Source of the DNA: an uncultured Hungatella sp.
Lineage (GTDB): Bacteria > Bacillota > Clostridia > Lachnospirales > Lachnospiraceae
DNA: 64,000 nt
Direction of reading: 5' to 3'
Assembly: GCA_910588505.1 (NCBI GenBank)
Contig: CAJUPQ010000003.1
Span: forward strand, 1 to 64,000
Part shown: in pieces, positions 24,315 through 32,387 of the stretch
Numbering within the stretch: position 1 is the stretch's first letter
Layout of the letters: every line of letters begins with the position of its first letter
The notes under the pieces: generated by a model
Databases searched by the model: none
Seen by the model: the letters and a program-made list of their open reading frames with translations, nothing else
Told to the model about the DNA's origin: nothing
Translations under genes and position numbers: made by a program

Positions 24315-26108
24315 ATGGCAAGGAAAAGCAGAAAGGGAGCCATACCGGAGCTGGCAGTACGGTCAGAGAAAAAGATTTCTTATAACACGGCAATCTATGC
24401 CCGTCTTTCCATAGAGGACAACGGGATTACAGGGGATTCTCTGGAAAACCAGATTTTTATTGTGCGGCAATACATAGAAAAAAGCCAGGAACTGAATCTG
24501 ATCGGTATATGGGTGGATAATGGACAGACGGGAACCGATTTTGAGCGTCCCGGTTTTCAAGCATTGATGGATCAGGTACGGAAAGGGGCAGTTAATTGTA
24601 TCGTTGTGAAAGACTTGTCCCGGTTTGGAAGAAATTATCTGGAGACAGGCAATTATCTGGAAAAGATTTTCCCGTATTTGGGCGTCAGGTTCATATCGGT
24701 AAATGACAGGTTTGATACCCTGCATGAAGGGAAGGCGGATGGGCTGCTGGTGCCTCTTAAGGCTATCCTTCATGACAATTATGCGAAGGACATTTCGAAA
24801 AAGATATGCACTTCTTTGGAGGTAAAGAAGAAAAGCGGAAAGTTTATGGGGAAGATTCCTCCTTATGGTTATGTGCGTGATCCCCAGGACAGATATCGGC
24901 TGTTGGTACATACGGAGAGGGCCGAAGTGGTGCGCCAGGTTTTCCGGTGGAAGCTGGAAGGGATGGGGGTTGTGGCCATTGCCCGGAAGTTAAATGACAA
25001 AAAGATCCCCACACAGCTTCAGATCCGTTTTCAGGAGGGGCATAGCGATGGAAAGCCGGATTCCTTATGGCGGGGTTCGTCTGTGACAGAGATGTTAAAA
25101 AATCCCTGTTATCTTGGCTGTATGGTGGAACGGAAAAGCAGTAAGGCTTTATATCAGGCACAACAAACAGTTTCTATCCCGAAAGAACAGTGGAAACTGA
25201 TTCCTGATACTCATGAAGCGATCATTGAAGAGGATATCTTTTATGAAATCCAGGAATTGATGGAAAGGGGAAAGGAGAGGCGTAGTCAGCAGATAGAAAG
25301 CAACCAGTATAAGAGACGGACAGAAAACATACTGGCTGGACGGGTAAGGTGCGGAATATGCGGAAGCGGCGTACACCGTGACAGTGGCTATTTTAATAAA
25401 GACGGAACCTTGAATCATTATTCGTTTTATTGTACCAGAAAGTATATGAAGGAGAATGGCTGTGCCTCAAAGGCTGTAGATGAGAAAGAACTGTTGGATG
25501 CCGTGTTTTGGGCGTGCAAAAAACAGCTGGAGGTATTGGCCGATATGGCAGAAATGTTGGATGGGATAAAAAAAGGGGTAAAATCTGACTCATTTCTGCA
25601 TGAATGGGGAGCAAAGCTGCAGGATTTGGAAAAAGAACAGAGAAACCTGCGTAAAAGGAGAACAGAACTTTATGAGGATTATAAAGCAGGCCTCTTGTCA
25701 GAACAGGAGTATCTGTTTGCCAGGAATCAATATATTTGCGATTGCGAGAAGGCAGAGGGCAAGGCAGAAGAAATAAAAAGGCAGATGGATGAAACAGAAA
25801 ATGTTCTGGAAGCGGACAGGGGGTGGATGGGGGATTTATTGAAGTTCAAGGATTCTGATCATTTGACTGTAGCCATGTGTGAAGCGATGATTAAACAAAT
25901 TATTCTACATGAGGACAGGATACAGGTGTTGTTTACTTTTATGGACGAGTATGAGAAAACAGCAAAAGTTCTGGAATGGTGTGGGAGCAGGAGCCAGAGA
26001 ATAACGGTTCAAGGGTCATCCGGATTCTTATGCCAGAAGGAAATGATACGGACGGAGGTAGAGGATGGCAGAGAAAATAGCGGCTTTGTATCTGCGGCTT
26101 TCGGATGA
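24315..26108 (+). CDS. Large serine recombinase 2
   Basis: A 597-residue paralogue of its neighbours: catalytic serine in YARLSIED (S32), DNGQTGTDFERPG, KDLSRFGRNYLETGNY, a recombinase domain, zinc ribbon (VRCGICGSGVHRD...FYCTRKY...GCASKA), and a coiled coil (about 430-500). The ATG lies directly after the stop of recombinase 1. Its last 44 bases overlap recombinase 3, implying translational coupling. The three differ too much in sequence to be a recent tandem duplication. Confidence 0.9.
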   Translation: MARKSRKGAIPELAVRSEKKISYNTAIYARLSIEDNGITGDSLENQIFIVRQYIEKSQELNLIGIWVDNGQTGTDFERPGFQALMDQVRKGAVNCIVVKDLSRFGRNYLETGNYLEKIFPYLGVRFISVNDRFDTLHEGKADGLLVPLKAILHDNYAKDISKKICTSLEVKKKSGKFMGKIPPYGYVRDPQDRYRLLVHTERAEVVRQVFRWKLEGMGVVAIARKLNDKKIPTQLQIRFQEGHSDGKPDSLWRGSSVTEMLKNPCYLGCMVERKSSKALYQAQQTVSIPKEQWKLIPDTHEAIIEEDIFYEIQELMERGKERRSQQIESNQYKRRTENILAGRVRCGICGSGVHRDSGYFNKDGTLNHYSFYCTRKYMKENGCASKAVDEKELLDAVFWACKKQLEVLADMAEMLDGIKKGVKSDSFLHEWGAKLQDLEKEQRNLRKRRTELYEDYKAGLLSEQEYLFARNQYICDCEKAEGKAEEIKRQMDETENVLEADRGWMGDLLKFKDSDHLTVAMCEAMIKQIILHEDRIQVLFTFMDEYEKTAKVLEWCGSRSQRITVQGSSGFLCQKEMIRTEVEDGRENSGFVSAAFG

Positions 26109-27639
26109 GGACAGGGACGGGAATCTGGATGAAAGCAACAGCATATCTGCACAGAGAGAACTGCTGAAATCTTATGTGGAGGGACAGAAAGAACTGGCGG
26201 AATACAGACTGATGGAGTTTTGTGACGATGGATACAGCGGAACTAATTTTGAACGTCCTCAGATACAGAACCTTTTGGCGCTGGTGAAGCAAAGAGCCAT
26301 ATCCTGTATTCTTGTGAAGGATCTTTCCAGGTTTGGAAGAAATTATATCGAAGTGGGTAATTATCTGGAACAGGTATTTCCATTTCTTGGCATTCGATTT
26401 ATAGCGGTAAATGACGGGTATGACAGTAATATATGCGGTACAGACAGTGAATTTATGGATACGGCATTTAAAAATCTGGCATATGACCTGTATAGTAAAG
26501 ATTTGTCGGAGAAGATCATCAGCGTGCGCCGGATAAAGGCCGGGCAGGGGCAATTTGTCACGGCCTTTGCCCCGTATGGATATCAGAAAACAAAAGAAAA
26601 GAAACTGGCAGTTGACAGTGAAACAGGGCCCATAGTCAGAAGGATTTTTGAAATGGCGGCAGAGGGCATTCCGAAAACCCATATTGCCCGAAGGTTGAAT
26701 CAGGAAGGGGTTCCTAATCCGGTTACTTTGAGAAAAGAGAGAGGGGAGCGTTTTTACAGAAAGCAGGTGGGGGAAAAGAGCGTTTGGAGCTGTTCTACCA
26801 TATCCCATATATTAAAGGATCAAAGGTATGTAGGGGATGCGGTATATGGGAAGGTAAAGCCGGCTTCTGTTGGGAGCAGAAAAGATGTGGCGGTTCCGAG
26901 GGATGAGTGGATTGTTGTTCCAGATAGCCATGAGCCATTGGTGTCCAGAGAGATGTTTGAGAAAGTAAATGGGATGGTGAAGAGATATTCTGGATATACA
27001 AAGAAGGAAACCTCTGAATTATCTGTTTTTGAGGGAAAAATATATTGTGGAAGCTGTAATCATAGGATTACCAGAAATCATGGCAGATACCGGTGTTCAA
27101 TGTCCAGGGTGACAGGAGAGTATGGCTGCTATGACAAATCCATTAGGGAGAAAGATATAGAAGAAGTGGTTTTTCATATGCTTCAGAGGCTGGGGGAGAT
27201 GTATGGAGAAGGGAGGGATAAGGGGGAAACAGATAAGGAGGAACAGGAGGGAAGGGAGAGAATCCGGCAGGCAAAACAGGAATTGAGTCAGTGCGAGACG
27301 GAGATCATGCGGATCAGGGGGAGAAAGCATGGGAAGTATCAGGAATATAAAAATGGGGGGATTAGCAGAGAACAGTTTATTGAGGCGAAAAAAGAGTTGG
27401 ATGGGAAAGAGGAACGGCTGGCTGCCGAGAGGGAGAAAATAGAGAGGGAATTGTGTGAGGGGAAGAGGAAGGAGGAAAGGAGCAGAGCCGGGGACAGGGT
27501 GATACAAAGGTTTTTACCATTTGAGAGCCTTACAAGGGAGATGGTGGAGACGTTTGTCCATAAGGTGGTAATCTTGAGGGATGGGAGTGTGCGGATTGAG
27601 TGGAATTTTGAGGATTTTTGTCGATTAAGCGAGATTTAG
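26065..27639 (+). CDS. Large serine recombinase 3
   Basis: A 524-residue recombinase with catalytic serine in YLRLSDED (S13), DDGYSGTNFERPQ, KDLSRFGRNYIEVGNY, recombinase domain, a shorter zinc ribbon (IYCGSCNHRITR...RCSMSR...GCYDKS) and a lysine/glutamate-rich coiled coil (about 385-480). The start lies inside the end of recombinase 2 with GGAGGTAGAGG upstream. It is the last gene of the element. Its stop is 21 bases before the sigma-factor-like fragment, so the attachment site should be in or next to this short interval. Confidence 0.9.
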   Translation: MAEKIAALYLRLSDEDRDGNLDESNSISAQRELLKSYVEGQKELAEYRLMEFCDDGYSGTNFERPQIQNLLALVKQRAISCILVKDLSRFGRNYIEVGNYLEQVFPFLGIRFIAVNDGYDSNICGTDSEFMDTAFKNLAYDLYSKDLSEKIISVRRIKAGQGQFVTAFAPYGYQKTKEKKLAVDSETGPIVRRIFEMAAEGIPKTHIARRLNQEGVPNPVTLRKERGERFYRKQVGEKSVWSCSTISHILKDQRYVGDAVYGKVKPASVGSRKDVAVPRDEWIVVPDSHEPLVSREMFEKVNGMVKRYSGYTKKETSELSVFEGKIYCGSCNHRITRNHGRYRCSMSRVTGEYGCYDKSIREKDIEEVVFHMLQRLGEMYGEGRDKGETDKEEQEGRERIRQAKQELSQCETEIMRIRGRKHGKYQEYKNGGISREQFIEAKKELDGKEERLAAEREKIERELCEGKRKEERSRAGDRVIQRFLPFESLTREMVETFVHKVVILRDGSVRIEWNFEDFCRLSEI

Positions 27640-27660
27640 GAGAAATTTTTTATCCCTAAC

Positions 27661-27738
27661 TTGACAGGAGAGTATGTGAGCAGGATTGAGAAGAAGGCGG
27701 TGGAGAAGTTAAGGGTGGGGATGGGGTGTTTGGGGTAG
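27661..27738 (+). pseudogene. C-terminal fragment resembling a sporulation sigma factor (sigma-K type)
   Basis: Frame 27661-27738 reads LTGEYVSRIEKKAVEKLR followed by VGMGCLG and stop. YVSRIEKKA..KLR is the conserved recognition helix and end of sigma region 4.2, closest to the sigma-K form SYVSRIEK(R/K)AL. No upstream sigma sequence exists on this side, because recombinase 3 ends immediately before. A good hairpin terminator follows at 27757, as expected for the true end of a gene. The simplest reading is that the element is inserted in the 3' end of a sigma gene whose main part lies beyond the left end. Confidence 0.6.
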
Positions 27739-27756
27739 GCATAAATATTAGAATTT

Positions 27757-27810
27757 GGATAAAGTCAGGATCATCAGTGGATTGATGGCGGCTTTATCCT
27801 TATTTTATGT
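27757..27810 (+). terminator. Hairpin terminator after the sigma fragment
   Basis: GGATAAAG (27757-27764) pairs with CTTTATCC (27792-27799), with an inner CATCA/TGATG helix, followed by TTATTTTATGT. It would end transcription of the interrupted sigma gene or of the recombinase operon. Confidence 0.6.
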
Positions 27811-27923
27811 GTTGCTTTATGTGTTTGGTCTACATAAAGATATGTCAGGAGATCGCCATGATCTTTGGAAGCCAACAGCCAGGGATCCAACCAAAATGAC
27901 ATATGGAGGCAGGACAGAGGATG

Positions 27924-27952
27924 TTGCAGGAACATGGGCGGTATGTTATACT
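27924..27952 (+). promoter_or_regulatory. Putative ruvA promoter
   Basis: TTGCAG (27924-27929) and TATACT (27947-27952) are spaced by 17 bases, 32 bases before the ruvA GTG. The -35 is weak. The rest of 27811-27984 shows no supported gene. Confidence 0.4.
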
Positions 27953-27984
27953 GGATGGAGAAATACAGAGAAGAGGTACATAAC

Positions 27985-28602
27985 GTGATATCGTATATCA
28001 GAGGACCATTGGTGGAGATCGATGAGGATATGATTGTGGTGGAGGCAGGCAGCGTGGGATATAATATCCGAGTTCCTCTGTCTTTGCTGGAACGTCTTCC
28101 GAGAATTGGGGAGGAGGTTCGGATCTATACATATCTCCAGATTCGTGAAGATGCTATGAGTCTATTCGGATTTTTGAGCAGACAGGATCTGAAGATGTTT
28201 AAGCAGCTTCTGGGGGTGAGCGGCATCGGTCCCAAGGGGGCTTTGGGCATCCTGTCAGCTATGAGTCCGGAGGATCTGAGGCTGGCTGTTATTTCCGGGG
28301 ATACAAAGGCAATTGCCAGAGCTCCGGGGATTGGCGCAAAGACGGCCCAGAGGGTTATATTGGATCTAAAAGACAGGATCTCCATGGAGGAGTTGATGCC
28401 AGAACCTTTATCAGGAAGAGTGGGCGGGGACGTCAGAGGCAAGTCGAGCTTTGGAAGCGCCGGAAAGGAAGCAGTGGACGCGTTGGTGGCTTTGGGGTAC
28501 ACCGCTATGGAGGCGACCAGGGCGGTGCGTCAGGTGGAGATCACCGACGGCATGAGCGGAGATCAGGTGCTGAAGGCTTCTTTGAGGCATCTGGCAGTTT
28601 AG
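27985..28602 (+). CDS. ruvA: Holliday junction DNA helicase subunit RuvA
   Basis: A 205-residue protein of normal length. The N-terminal OB domain begins VISYIRGPLVEIDEDMIVVE; the helix-hairpin-helix repeats are LLGVSGIGPKGALGILS and RAPGIGAKTAQRVILDLKD, and the C-terminal RuvB-binding domain is EAVDALVALGYTAMEATRAV. RuvA binds four-way junctions and loads RuvB. GTG at 27985 is chosen because AGAGG lies 8 bases upstream and the protein then starts as in other RuvAs; the open frame extends upstream to 27865. First housekeeping gene right of the element. Confidence 0.93.
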   Translation: MISYIRGPLVEIDEDMIVVEAGSVGYNIRVPLSLLERLPRIGEEVRIYTYLQIREDAMSLFGFLSRQDLKMFKQLLGVSGIGPKGALGILSAMSPEDLRLAVISGDTKAIARAPGIGAKTAQRVILDLKDRISMEELMPEPLSGRVGGDVRGKSSFGSAGKEAVDALVALGYTAMEATRAVRQVEITDGMSGDQVLKASLRHLAV

Positions 28603-28660
28603 ACTCTATTATTAGAAAAAAGAAAGAATCCGGGGGATTCCGGATGTCAGGCAGGAGAAT

Positions 28661-29650
28661 ATGGAGCGCAGAATCATTAATACCGATTTGACAGAAGAAG
28701 ACAGCAAGGTGGAGTCCTATCTTCGCCCGCAGGCACTAAAGGACTATATTGGCCAGGAGAAGCTTAAGTCTACTTTAAAGATTTATATTGACGCGGCAAA
28801 GTCCAGGGGGGATAGTCTGGACCATGTATTATTTTACGGACCGCCTGGTCTTGGAAAGACCACATTGTCCGGGATCATCGCTCATGAGATGGGGGTGAAC
28901 ATGAAAGTTACTTCCGGGCCTGCCATTGAAAAGCCGGGGGAGATGGCGGCGATCCTTAACAACCTTCAGGAGGGGGATGTTCTGTTTGTAGATGAGATCC
29001 ACAGACTGAACCGGCAGGTGGAGGAAGTGCTTTATCCGGCTATGGAGGATTTTGCCATTGATATCATGCTGGGGAAAGATTCCTCTGCCAGATCCATCCG
29101 TCTGGAGCTTCCAAGGTTTACTTTGGTGGGGGCCACAACCCGGGCGGGGCTTTTGACGGCCCCTTTAAGGGACAGGTTCGGGGTGATAGCTAAGATGGAG
29201 TTCTACACCACGCAGGAGCTGACTACCATTATCCTTCGGTCCGCCAGGGTTTTGGACGTGGAGATCGAGGAGGAAGGGGCTTTAGAGCTTGCAAGGCGGT
29301 CTCGGGGTACGCCGAGACTTGCCAACCGGCTGTTAAAGCGGGTCAGAGATTTTGCCCAGGTGAAATATGACGGAGTGATTACCAAAGAGGTGGCGGACTT
29401 TGCTCTGGATATCCTGGATGTGGACCGCCTGGGGCTGGACAACAGTGACAGGGCCATCCTTTTGACCATTATCCAGAAGTTTTCCGGCGGGCCGGTGGGG
29501 TTGGATACGCTGGCAGCGGCTCTGGGCGAGGACGCGGGAACTCTGGAGGATGTTTATGAGCCGTATCTTTTGATGAACGGCCTGATTAACCGAACATCCC
29601 GGGGGCGGGTGGCTACGGAGCATGCTTATCACCATCTGGGGCTGGCCTGA
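28661..29650 (+). CDS. ruvB: Holliday junction branch migration ATPase RuvB
   Basis: A 329-residue AAA+ ATPase with Walker A GPPGLGKTT (about 60-68), Walker B LFVDEIHRL, sensor and arginine-finger region (GATTRAGLLTAPLRDRFG), and a C-terminal winged helix (RTSRGRVATEHAYHHLG). It drives branch migration with RuvA, encoded 58 bases upstream. GGCAGGAG precedes the ATG. The stop overlaps the next start (TGATG). Confidence 0.95.
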   Translation: MERRIINTDLTEEDSKVESYLRPQALKDYIGQEKLKSTLKIYIDAAKSRGDSLDHVLFYGPPGLGKTTLSGIIAHEMGVNMKVTSGPAIEKPGEMAAILNNLQEGDVLFVDEIHRLNRQVEEVLYPAMEDFAIDIMLGKDSSARSIRLELPRFTLVGATTRAGLLTAPLRDRFGVIAKMEFYTTQELTTIILRSARVLDVEIEEEGALELARRSRGTPRLANRLLKRVRDFAQVKYDGVITKEVADFALDILDVDRLGLDNSDRAILLTIIQKFSGGPVGLDTLAAALGEDAGTLEDVYEPYLLMNGLINRTSRGRVATEHAYHHLGLA

Positions 29651-30147
29651 TGGAGGACAAGGAGTATATTGGGATGAAAAATAACGGCGGCAGATTCATG
29701 GATACGAAGAATTATGCGGAAGTTTTGATCGATGGAAAGATCTATACCCTGGGCGGCACGGAGGATGAACATTATCTCCAGAGAGTAGCCAGCTACATTA
29801 ACGAAAAGACGGCTCAGCTAAAGCGGCAGGAGGGCTTCACCAGACAGAGTGAGGAGTATCAGGCGGTGATGATCTCCCTGAATATTGCCGATGATTATTT
29901 TAAGGCTATTGACCGGGCGGCGGTCAGCGAGCGGCAGCGGGATGATATGGAGCGGGAGAGTTACGGGCTGAAGCATGAGCTGGTGACGACCCAGATGCGG
30001 TTGGAGGACGCGGTCAGAAATTTGGACGAGAAGAAGGCGGAGCTGGACAGGGTGAAGAGGGAGCTTGAGAAAGTCCATGAGGAGAACCTAAGGCTTAAGG
30101 CGGTTCAGGCTGCTATGACCACGGGAAGAGACGGAGGTTTGAGATGA
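29650..30147 (+). CDS. zapA: Cell division protein ZapA
   Basis: A 165-residue protein with the ZapA N-terminal globular domain (YAEVLIDGKIYTLGGTEDEHY, EYQAVMISLNIADDYFK) and a long C-terminal coiled coil (about 95-155). ZapA bundles FtsZ filaments. The reading frame starts by TGATG overlap with ruvB, suggesting translational coupling; a shorter start at MDTKNYAEV (29698) would match the usual ZapA N-terminus but has a weaker ribosome site. It overlaps the next gene by 4 bases. Confidence 0.85.
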   Translation: MEDKEYIGMKNNGGRFMDTKNYAEVLIDGKIYTLGGTEDEHYLQRVASYINEKTAQLKRQEGFTRQSEEYQAVMISLNIADDYFKAIDRAAVSERQRDDMERESYGLKHELVTTQMRLEDAVRNLDEKKAELDRVKRELEKVHEENLRLKAVQAAMTTGRDGGLR

Positions 30148-32375
30148 GACAGGGACAGGTGGAAGTTCTGGCTCCCGCAGGATCCTTTGAGAGCATGAAG
30201 GCAGCTATAGGGGCCGGGGCAGACGGAGTATATATCGGAGGAAGCCGGTTTGGAGCCAGAGCTTACGCGGACAATCTTGATCAGGAGAGGATGCTGGAGG
30301 CCATTGACTATGCCCATATCCGTGGAGTGTCTCTTTATATGACAGTGAATACACTGATGAAGGAGAAGGAGATTGAGGAACTGCCCAGGTTTTTGAGGCC
30401 GTATTACGAGCAGGGGCTGGATGGTGTCATTGTTCAGGATCTGGGGGCAGTCAGAGTGATAAAAAGGTGTTTTAGGGAGCTTCCTGTCCACGCCAGCACC
30501 CAGATGACGATTACCGGGGCTTATGGGGCCAGAATCCTGGCAGATCTGGGGATAAAGCGGGTGGTGCTGGCCAGGGAGTTGTCCCTGGATGAGATCAGAC
30601 GGATTCATGAGGAGGTACCAATTGAGATAGAATGTTTTGTACATGGGGCACTGTGCTATTGCTATTCGGGCCAGTGCCTTTTGAGCAGTTTTATCGGCGG
30701 AAGGAGTGGAAATCGGGGGCGGTGTGCCCAGCCATGCAGACTTCCCTATGTGGTGAAAGGGAAGGAGCACAGAAGCGGCAATGGCCCAAAGGACAATTAC
30801 CTTCTGAGTATGAAAGACCTTTGCGCTTTGGACCTGATTCCGGATCTGATTGAGGCGGGAGTTAATTCTCTGAAAATAGAAGGACGCATGAAAAGTCCAA
30901 GATATACAGCCGGAGTGGTTCGGGTTTACCGAAAGTATGTGGACCAGTACCTTGAAAAAGGGCGGGAGGGATACCATGTGGCCCAGTCGGACAGGCAGGA
31001 GCTTTTAGAACTATTTAACAGAGGCGGATTTACAGACGGATATTACAGACAGCATAATGGACCTCAGATGATCGCAAGAAAAGAAAAGCCGTCCTTTCGG
31101 CCGGCAGATCAGAAGCTGTTTGATGAGTTGGACAGGCTTTACGTGGAAAAAGAGAAAAAGGAACTGGTAAAGGGCGTACTGACTGTGAAGGAAGGCCAGG
31201 AGATCAGCCTTGATCTGGAATTAAAACCGGGTCAGGCGGATGGGAAGGAACCGGCCAGGGTATCGGTGCGGGGAGCCAGAGCTGAGTCGGCCCGGAATCA
31301 GCCGGTTTCCATAGCTCAATTGGAAAAACAGATAAAGAAGACCGGGGATATGCCTTTTATCTGGGAGAAGCTGGATATTCGCCTTGAGGGGCAGGCGTTT
31401 GTGCCGGTGCAGGTTTTAAACGAGCTGCGCAGGCGAGGGTTGGAACAGTTAAGGCAGTGTGTGGTAGACAGGTATAAAAGGACCTGTCCTCTGCCAGAGG
31501 ACAGCGGGAGAGAAGCAGGAGGCAGAGAACGGCAAAGAGGGGAAAGGCATGGAATACCAGGGCTTTCTGTGCTGTTGTCATCAGAGGAAGGCCTTTCGCA
31601 GATCTTAAGCATCCCTCAGGTTTTTAGGGTGTATGTGGAGGCAGATGGCCTGGAGCCGGGCAGATGGAGGTCATGGGTCAAAAGATGTCATGACTGCGGT
31701 AAAAGCTGTGTCCTTGCCATGCCGATTATTTTTAGAAAGCAGGCGGAACATTTTTTTGAAGATAAGCTGTCTTTTTTGCTGGAGGCAGGATTTGACGGAA
31801 TTTTGGTCCGTAGCCTGGAAGAAATCGGATATTTGCGGCAAAGGGGAGTAAAACTTCCTGTTTATGGGGATCATAATCTATATTCCTTTAATTCCGAGAC
31901 CATGGATATGCTTTTAGAGTTGGGATGTCAGGAGACTACCTTCCCATTGGAGCTTAACAGCAGGGAGATGGGACAACTCTTTGGGGAGAGCAGGGAGATG
32001 ATCGGGTACGGATTTCTTCCGGCCATGGTGTCTGCTCAGTGTGTGCGAAAAACCGTGTCAGGGTGTAGCAGAAAGCCTGGCAGGCTGATCATGCAAGACC
32101 GAATGGGGAAGGAACTTCCCGTGGAAAACCATTGCGCCTATTGTTATAATATTATCTATAATCCGCTGCCATTGTCCCTGGCGGATCAGATGGACAGGAT
32201 CCGTGAGTTGGCCCCAAAGGCCATTCGGCTTCAGTTTACAGGAGAATCTCCGGAGGAGATCCGGCAGATCGTGGCAATGTGGGCAAAAGCTGTGGACGAG
32301 AGCCAAAGCACGGGAGAACGTGTTGTGGCGGCAGGCAGTTTTACAAGAGGACACTTCCGGCGAGGCGTGGAGTAG
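30144..32375 (+). CDS. U32-family peptidase / RlhA-type RNA hydroxylation protein
   Basis: A 743-residue U32 family protein starting VEVLAPAGSFESMKAAIGAG. It carries the family cysteine segment (LCYCYSGQC...GNRGRCAQPCRLPY), SLKIEGRMKSPRY, and a DUF3656-like middle (KGVLTVKEGQEISLDL). Length and DUF3656 match RlhA, which hydroxylates a 23S rRNA cytosine in E. coli; other U32 proteins act in prephenate-dependent tRNA hydroxylation. The extra C-terminal part includes another barrel-like repeat with cysteines (HDCGKSC, HCAYCYN). ATGA overlap with zapA indicates an operon. Confidence 0.8.
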   Translation: MRQGQVEVLAPAGSFESMKAAIGAGADGVYIGGSRFGARAYADNLDQERMLEAIDYAHIRGVSLYMTVNTLMKEKEIEELPRFLRPYYEQGLDGVIVQDLGAVRVIKRCFRELPVHASTQMTITGAYGARILADLGIKRVVLARELSLDEIRRIHEEVPIEIECFVHGALCYCYSGQCLLSSFIGGRSGNRGRCAQPCRLPYVVKGKEHRSGNGPKDNYLLSMKDLCALDLIPDLIEAGVNSLKIEGRMKSPRYTAGVVRVYRKYVDQYLEKGREGYHVAQSDRQELLELFNRGGFTDGYYRQHNGPQMIARKEKPSFRPADQKLFDELDRLYVEKEKKELVKGVLTVKEGQEISLDLELKPGQADGKEPARVSVRGARAESARNQPVSIAQLEKQIKKTGDMPFIWEKLDIRLEGQAFVPVQVLNELRRRGLEQLRQCVVDRYKRTCPLPEDSGREAGGRERQRGERHGIPGLSVLLSSEEGLSQILSIPQVFRVYVEADGLEPGRWRSWVKRCHDCGKSCVLAMPIIFRKQAEHFFEDKLSFLLEAGFDGILVRSLEEIGYLRQRGVKLPVYGDHNLYSFNSETMDMLLELGCQETTFPLELNSREMGQLFGESREMIGYGFLPAMVSAQCVRKTVSGCSRKPGRLIMQDRMGKELPVENHCAYCYNIIYNPLPLSLADQMDRIRELAPKAIRLQFTGESPEEIRQIVAMWAKAVDESQSTGERVVAAGSFTRGHFRRGVE

Positions 32376-32387
32376 GCAGGTGATGAT

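Larger units (their letters stand above)
1..27660 (+). mobile_element. Right-hand part of an integrative conjugative-type element
   Basis: The stretch carries genes typical of Firmicutes ICEs on one strand: a SipW/TasA-like surface block, an LPD1-domain protein, a conjugative-transposon-type sigma-like factor, and three tandem large serine recombinases at the right end, directly before the housekeeping ruvAB genes. No relaxase, coupling protein or VirB4 is visible, so the transfer module must lie left of the window if the element is complete. The right boundary is placed just before a sigma-factor-like C-terminal fragment at 27661. The left boundary and the att core cannot be seen. The metabolic cargo at 5147-19701 lies between backbone genes. 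Confidence 0.75.

Noticed and set aside
27755..27988. ORF with a hydrophobic N-terminus (IISGLMAALSLFYVLLYV) before ruvA
   Set aside because: TTG start without a ribosome site. The region folds as a hairpin terminator (GGATAAAG/CTTTATCC), and the frame runs into the ruvA start in another frame.
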